Shown here: positions 60,034-64,000 of the stretch, in pieces
Numbering within the stretch: position 1 is the stretch's first letter
Layout: each line of letters opens with the position of its first letter
From: an uncultured Cyclobacteriaceae bacterium
GTDB lineage: Bacteria; Bacteroidota; Bacteroidia; Cytophagales; Cyclobacteriaceae
DNA length: 64,000 nucleotides
Assembly: GCA_937146645.1 (NCBI GenBank)
Contig: CAKZRQ010000013.1
Location: forward strand, 248,001-312,000
Direction: 5' to 3'
Notes under the pieces: model-generated
Database searches by the model: none
Told to the model about the DNA's origin: nothing
What the model saw: the letters and a program-made list of their open reading frames with translations, nothing else
Translations under genes and position numbers: made by a program

Positions 60034-60957
60034 TTATTCTTCTAGAAAAAAATTATCAAGTTCAAGAATACACTTGAGAATTAAATTAGCAGAACCTACG
60101 AAAAACTCGGGGTTTATTCCATCTATTTCATCATTCTGTGTGTGATAGTCCTTATGATCTTCGACTCCAAAATATACATGTGGGATTCCTTCCTTTACGA
60201 AAGATCCATGATCTGAAGCATTGGTCCAATCATCCTTACCCATACTAGGCTGATCGTGTCCAAAAAGGAGATTTGGGTATGAATCTCTTGATGCGGTTTG
60301 TAAGGGTCCTAAAAGGTCAGGGTTTTGATAAGTTCCAGATGCATAAATCTCGCCATTATCATTTCGGCCTACCATATCCAGGTTCACGTTGACGAGAATT
60401 CTCTCAAGCTCAAATGGGAAATCCTTTACGAAGGCTTTTGAACCCCTCAACCCCAACTCTTCTGCATCAAAAGCCGCAAACATTAGGCTGTGCTTTGGAG
60501 GATTATTAGAGAAGTATTCTGCTATTGCTAAGATGGTTGCGGTACCTGAAGCATTGTCATCCGCACCGTTGTAGATAGAATCCCCTTCTGTATTTGGCTG
60601 GCCCAACCCTAAATGATCGAAATGAGCACTTATTACGATTATTTTTTCTGATTCACGACCAGGGATATACCCAATGACATTAGCTGCGTCTTCATAGACC
60701 TTTCTATATCCTCTGAAGGAAAATCTTTGTAGATAGTCTGAATAATGGGACTTAAGGCCATAACTGATGAACTCGTTTTTGATGTATTCTATCGCCTCCA
60801 GATTACCCTCGCTGAGGGTTTTTCTTCCCTTTAGGTCATCTGAACTTAGAAAGACCATATGCCTCATTAGATTTTTGGCATCAATACTTTGAGAAAAACT
60901 CGTTGTATGAATGAAAGCCAGAAAACAAATGATACCTACCTTCAGGGAAAGTTGCAT
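60034..60957 (-). CDS. Secreted M28 family zinc aminopeptidase
   Basis: A 307-residue exported metallopeptidase with a signal peptide ending TSFSQS. Zinc ligands of the M28 family: SAHFDHLGLGQ near residue 112, NGADDNASGTATI near 131, FDAEELGLRGS near 163 (Glu-Glu), VNLDMVGRND near 190 and the final DYHTQNDE near 272. It removes N-terminal amino acids from peptides in the periplasm or outside. It is followed by the ClC gene. No PA or other accessory domain is present, so it is the short form. Confidence 0.94.
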   Translation of the reverse strand: MQLSLKVGIICFLAFIHTTSFSQSIDAKNLMRHMVFLSSDDLKGRKTLSEGNLEAIEYIKNEFISYGLKSHYSDYLQRFSFRGYRKVYEDAANVIGYIPGRESEKIIVISAHFDHLGLGQPNTEGDSIYNGADDNASGTATILAIAEYFSNNPPKHSLMFAAFDAEELGLRGSKAFVKDFPFELERILVNVNLDMVGRNDNGEIYASGTYQNPDLLGPLQTASRDSYPNLLFGHDQPSMGKDDWTNASDHGSFVKEGIPHVYFGVEDHKDYHTQNDEIDGINPEFFVGSANLILKCILELDNFFLEE

Positions 60958-61023
60958 ATGGGTACGGGTTTTCGTTAGTTAACGCAAAATTACTACTGCA
61001 AGTAAAAATAGCTTTTATTGCCA

Positions 61024-62004
61024 ATGAAATTCTATTTGGGGGTTCTTCTTTCTATTTGCCTTTGGCAAGTTGGTAATGCTCAAGGTGCCCTTCCCGAAAC
61101 CTTTTTTGACGGTAAAGCAGCGGTGATGGTGTCCGTTGATCCAGCTGCACAACCTGCTATGACCTGGAGACAGCTCGCTGATAGTTTGCATACTTCTTTG
61201 GTAGATGCCGGAGCAGATCCTGTAGCCTATTATGAGCTTGAAACCATAGCCCTATCTGAGGATAGACAGGCGGCTTACGCCAAAGCTTTTGAGGCAAGAC
61301 AAATCAAGAATATAATTTTCATCACAAAGACCAAGAGAACAGTGGCGGTGCACATGTCTTCGTTTAGTGGAGATGGAAAGATAATTCCTAGCACCAGTTT
61401 ATTTGGTGTTCAGGGAGCTGATCTCGAAGAAGCTAGAAGTACCTTAGAAAGTATCGGTGACAACGTGAGAAGCAAAAATTTACTGGTTATTGATGTTCCA
61501 GAATTTGGAGAGGTAATCGATGCTTCTGCATCCGTCAGCTTGAAATATGAGCAAGGATACCCTTTGAATTTAGAAATTTTCAAAACAGGGGTGCCAATTG
61601 CTGGGTCTTCAGCTACTGAGAGTTTGATAAGTCTATTTCGATTTGACCTTTATGGAAAAAGTGAGGCGGATGTTTTGGCCGAACAGGCTAGCCAAAAGTC
61701 TGCATTAGAATCAATTCTGAGTTCAAATTACCCATATGAAGTAGTATGGCTTACTGAGGCAAGAACGAATCAGGATTTAATATCGGATCGAATCCAATTT
61801 GTTCTTGATAAAGTCGAAGGCCGTGAGGCTGACTTAATGGAAAGTATGGGAGTAGAACCCTCGCCTGGATCAGAAAATAGAGTTGTAGTAAAGTACTTCA
61901 TTAAACTCTTGGTGAGAGATGAAATTTACATAGGAGCTAGCTGGGATGCAGACCCTGATTGGAGAAAATCACTTCAAAATTTTCTATCGAATCTAAAAAA
62001 ATAA
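61024..62004 (+). CDS. Secreted protein of unknown function
   Basis: I do not recognise a family. The product is 326 residues with a signal peptide ending near GNAQ. Mixed alpha/beta composition: an early segment AVMVSVDPAAQPAMTWRQLADSLHTSLVDAGADPVAYYELE, strands with KNIIFITKTKRTVAVHM and a long late region without Cys (RNVVVKYF-type strands). The C-terminal helix has WDADPDWRKSLQNFLSNLKK. The start is the ATG at 61024, not the upstream TTG at 61018. Reads divergently from the M28 gene. A conserved hypothetical of Bacteroidota is the best available description. Confidence 0.7.
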   Translation: MKFYLGVLLSICLWQVGNAQGALPETFFDGKAAVMVSVDPAAQPAMTWRQLADSLHTSLVDAGADPVAYYELETIALSEDRQAAYAKAFEARQIKNIIFITKTKRTVAVHMSSFSGDGKIIPSTSLFGVQGADLEEARSTLESIGDNVRSKNLLVIDVPEFGEVIDASASVSLKYEQGYPLNLEIFKTGVPIAGSSATESLISLFRFDLYGKSEADVLAEQASQKSALESILSSNYPYEVVWLTEARTNQDLISDRIQFVLDKVEGREADLMESMGVEPSPGSENRVVVKYFIKLLVRDEIYIGASWDADPDWRKSLQNFLSNLKK

Positions 62005-62005
62005 A

Positions 62006-62024
62006 CCTCCCGAAGGAGGCTTAT
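62006..62024 (+). terminator. Short hairpin after the unknown secreted gene
   Basis: Stem CCTCC / GGAGG with a CGAA tetraloop directly after the stop codon, preceded by an A-run, followed by CTTATT; a weak terminator candidate. Confidence 0.5.
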
Positions 62025-62177
62025 TGAACAGCTGTTTCAAATAGGGTGATTGAAGCAACTTTTTCCTTTTATCTCATTGGATCTAACCTAGTAGTTAAGA
62101 TCGAATATTATTTAGACTTTCCAACAGATTAACCGATTATTTTGTCATTCGTCAACAAATAAATGCAGTAGGTACCG

Positions 62178-62762
62178 TTATGTACCGTGGTAAAGGTCTC
62201 TATTTAAAAACGGAATTAAGGCAAGCATTATTGCTGGCGAATAGTATTCAGCCCGAGTTATTTTTTGTTTAGTTAAAATACCCACAGACCCCCCTTTTTG
62301 TTTGGAGTTTTCTTGAGAAAAAACCTTGTCATCGGCATGTCCTAATTCCATGCCTGAATCCACCAGTTCAGCCACTGCTTTGGGTAAATAGAAAGTGGCT
62401 GTTTGAGCCTGGCTAGCCTTACCATTTTGATCCTCCATATAAACCCAGGCAAAAGCAAACATTCCATTTGAATCTTTTCCTACACCTCCTTCTATTCCCA
62501 CCCAATAATGGGCTTCGGGGAAGGAAATTTTCGCATTCTTTACTCGATTCTTGGCTCCTAACAGGGTTTCTTCTAATCCTACGGGTTGGTCAGAGACTTC
62601 TGAAGCGGCATGGATTCCAGAGATGGCAAAATCTACCTCGAAAATTTCCCTAAATGCGTTTTGGGTACAGGATAACTTGACCGGGTTTTGGCTGCCCACG
62701 ATAATCAATTGCTTATCGCTTTTCTGGAAGTTTTGTCTTTTGGGGAATGACCTTTTCTCCAT
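62178..62762 (-). CDS. Inosine/xanthosine triphosphatase (YjjX-like NTPase)
   Basis: A 194-residue house-cleaning phosphatase of the Maf/ITPase-like YjjX family, which removes non-canonical ITP and XTP. The motifs IIVGSQNPVKLSCTQNAFREIF near residue 20, DQPVGLEETLLGAKNRVKNAK near 62 and WVGIEGGVG near 86 fit this family. The enzyme is cytoplasmic. It lies 7 bases downstream of the yebC gene on the same strand, so the two are co-transcribed. Confidence 0.85.
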   Translation of the reverse strand: MEKRSFPKRQNFQKSDKQLIIVGSQNPVKLSCTQNAFREIFEVDFAISGIHAASEVSDQPVGLEETLLGAKNRVKNAKISFPEAHYWVGIEGGVGKDSNGMFAFAWVYMEDQNGKASQAQTATFYLPKAVAELVDSGMELGHADDKVFSQENSKQKGGSVGILTKQKITRAEYYSPAIMLALIPFLNRDLYHGT

Positions 62763-62769
62763 GAATTGA

Positions 62770-63477
62770 TCAGGCCATATTGGTGTAAACCTGGTTTACA
62801 TCATCATCCTCTTCCATTTTCTCAACCATCTTATTGATGATCTCTTCCTGCTCTTCATTGAGTTCTGTCAGGGTGGTTGGAAATCTTTGGAAGTCAGCGC
62901 TGATCACTTCTATGCCTCGATCTTCGAGAGCCTTTTGCATAGAGCCAAAATCTTCAAACTCTGTGTAAACAAAAAGCTCTCCTTCATTTTCATCTATTTC
63001 AACGAGTCCAAAGTCAATCAACTCCAGCTCTAACTCTTCTATGTCATGTCCTTCTTCTTTGAAACGGAATACCGCTTTTCTATCGAACATAAAGCTTACA
63101 GAACCTGATGTGCCAAGACTTCCGCCTGCTTTGGAAAAATAGCTTCGGACATTTGCTACGGTACGATTGATATTATCTGTTGAAGTTTCTACGATTACCG
63201 CGATACCATGAGGACCATAACCTTCATAAACCTGCTCTTCGTAGTCTTTTTCATCCTTGCTGGATGCTCGTTTTATAGCGGCTTCAATACGATCTTTGGG
63301 CATTTGAGCACCCTTAGCATTTTGAATGACTGTTCGCAGTTTTGGATTAGAGTCCGGATCGGGTCCTCCAGTCTTAACTGCCATGACAATCTCTTTACCC
63401 AGACGGGTAAAAACTTTGGACATCTTGTCCCATCTTTTGAACTTCCGTTCTTTTCTGAATTCAAATGCTCTTCCCAT
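62770..63477 (-). CDS. YebC/PmpR-family transcriptional regulator
   Basis: A 235-residue protein from the ATG at 63477. It opens with MGRAFEFRKERKFKRWDKMSKVFTRLGKEI, as in the YebC family, which starts with MGRAFE; an in-frame start upstream at 63648 is rejected. The middle has KGAQMPKDRIEAAIKRA and YEGYGPHGIAVIVETSTDNINRT, and the last domain ends in the ferredoxin-like fold with FGSMQKALEDRGIEVISADFQR. Members act as transcription factors or as translation-associated factors. First gene of the unit with YjjX. Confidence 0.93.
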   Translation of the reverse strand: MGRAFEFRKERKFKRWDKMSKVFTRLGKEIVMAVKTGGPDPDSNPKLRTVIQNAKGAQMPKDRIEAAIKRASSKDEKDYEEQVYEGYGPHGIAVIVETSTDNINRTVANVRSYFSKAGGSLGTSGSVSFMFDRKAVFRFKEEGHDIEELELELIDFGLVEIDENEGELFVYTEFEDFGSMQKALEDRGIEVISADFQRFPTTLTELNEEQEEIINKMVEKMEEDDDVNQVYTNMA

Positions 63478-63617
63478 ATTGATCTTAATACTTGGTAAAA
63501 ATAATAAAACCGAAGAAATCCGAAATGTGCCTGAGAGAGAAAACTGGCCATAAATAAAAATCACTTTTATTTGACCACTTATACCCGGAAACCGTATACT
63601 TTTTAACCTTTTAAAGC

Positions 63618-64000
63618 ATGAAAAATCTCGTAGAGTACCCCATCCCAAACCTTCCTGAAAAGACGCTTCCCAGAGTAGTAATTATTGGAGGAGGTTTTGC
63701 TGGGCTTAAGTTGGCAAGGAGCCTTAAAGGGAAGCCGTTTCAGGTGATTCTTTTGGATAAGAACAACTTCCATCAATTCCAGCCTCTTTTCTACCAAGTA
63801 GCTACAGCAGGATTGGAACCAAGTGCGATTTCATTCCCCCTGAGGAAGATATTTCACAACACCAAAAATGTGAGCTTCCGCATGGCTGAAGTCAGTCGTT
63901 TTGATTCTGAGATCAAAAGAGTGTACACAGATGCTGGGTACGTGGATTATGATTACCTCGTGTTAGGTCTTGGTGCTGATTCGAATTATTTTGGGTCGCA
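63618..64000 (+). CDS. Type II NADH dehydrogenase-like FAD oxidoreductase, N-terminal part (3' end outside window)
   Basis: The gene runs off the right edge; only about 127 residues are visible, from the ATG at 63618. The sequence VVIIGGGFAGLKLARSLKGK near residue 21 is the FAD-binding Rossmann motif, and NNFHQFQPLFYQVATAGLEP and VDYDYLVLGLGADSNYFG are typical of NDH-2-type NADH:quinone oxidoreductases. The enzyme transfers electrons from NADH to quinone without proton pumping. The divergent neighbour is the yebC gene, 140 bases away. Confidence 0.9.
   Translation, partial: MKNLVEYPIPNLPEKTLPRVVIIGGGFAGLKLARSLKGKPFQVILLDKNNFHQFQPLFYQVATAGLEPSAISFPLRKIFHNTKNVSFRMAEVSRFDSEIKRVYTDAGYVDYDYLVLGLGADSNYFGS

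Noticed and set aside
1-64000. tRNA, rRNA, CRISPR arrays, insertion sequences, prophage genes
   Set aside because: I looked in the gaps and at repeats on both strands and found nothing convincing; all larger frames belong to chromosomal housekeeping or envelope families.

Overview
The window is a chromosomal stretch from a member of the Bacteroidota, most likely a Cytophagales or Cyclobacteriaceae relative. This is inferred from gene content: a GldJ-type gliding lipoprotein, a moxR-DUF58-BatA-BatB/C-BatD operon, an outer-membrane-protein-type TonB-dependent barrel, many short lipoproteins with an N-terminal lipobox, a secreted sortilin/BNR propeller protein, and candidate promoters of the TAnnTTTG type. 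It is gene-dense core chromosome. I see no insertion sequence, prophage, CRISPR array, rRNA or tRNA. Both ends cut a gene: secA on the left and a type II NADH dehydrogenase-like gene on the right.

Layout. 1-4700: secA C-terminal part, SPOR lipoprotein, M20D amidohydrolase, S1/P1 nuclease. 4783-7293: two-component pair with a TPR-sensor histidine kinase and a LuxR-type regulator. 7290-16659: DsbD, M20 dipeptidase, quinone oxidoreductase, the ohrR-ohr peroxide pair, a Tat-exported Gfo/Idh/MocA protein, oxyR, NlpE, a VOC protein and a DUF1569-like protein. 16742-18419: a self-contained regulatory module (membrane protein, winged-helix regulator, secreted TPR protein) with matching palindromes in front of both transcription units. 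18519-21918: small outer-membrane barrel, lipoprotein, S9 peptidase. 22093-28448: the moxR/Bat operon. 28539-38835: OMP barrel, BNR propeller protein, Kelch and NTF2-like lipoproteins, gldJ-like, mfd. 38954-43845: orphan cytochrome-oxidase subunit III-like protein, SRPBCC-like protein, Fur-family regulator, retropepsin-PDZ protein, lemA and two TPM-domain genes. 43914-48272: ndk, nrnA-like DHH phosphoesterase, three tandem FKBP lipoproteins, an ICMT-like methyltransferase. 48286-53748: saccharopine dehydrogenase-like gene coupled to a DeoC-fold protein without the catalytic residues, Na/Pi cotransporter, PiT-like permease, tadA, sod. 53951-64000: TonB-type barrel, MaoC hydratase, methyltransferase, a gene-free AT-rich region with three perfect DnaA boxes, ClC channel, M28 peptidase, an unknown secreted protein, YjjX, YebC and the start of the NDH-2 gene.

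Functional themes are envelope biogenesis and protein export (SecA, DsbD, FKBP lipoproteins, Bat proteins, GldJ), oxidative-stress defence (OxyR, Ohr/OhrR, SOD, Fur family), and peptide or nucleotide scavenging (S1 nuclease, S9, M20 and M28 peptidases).

The observations most worth following are: the candidate replication origin or DnaA-binding cluster at 58057-58162, framed by a repeat pair exactly 300 bp apart; the DeoC-fold protein with all three catalytic positions substituted; an OhrR homologue with Ser instead of the sensing Cys; the palindromic operator pair of the winged-helix module; and a bimodal pattern of convergent gene ends, either abutting stop codons or a shared hairpin.
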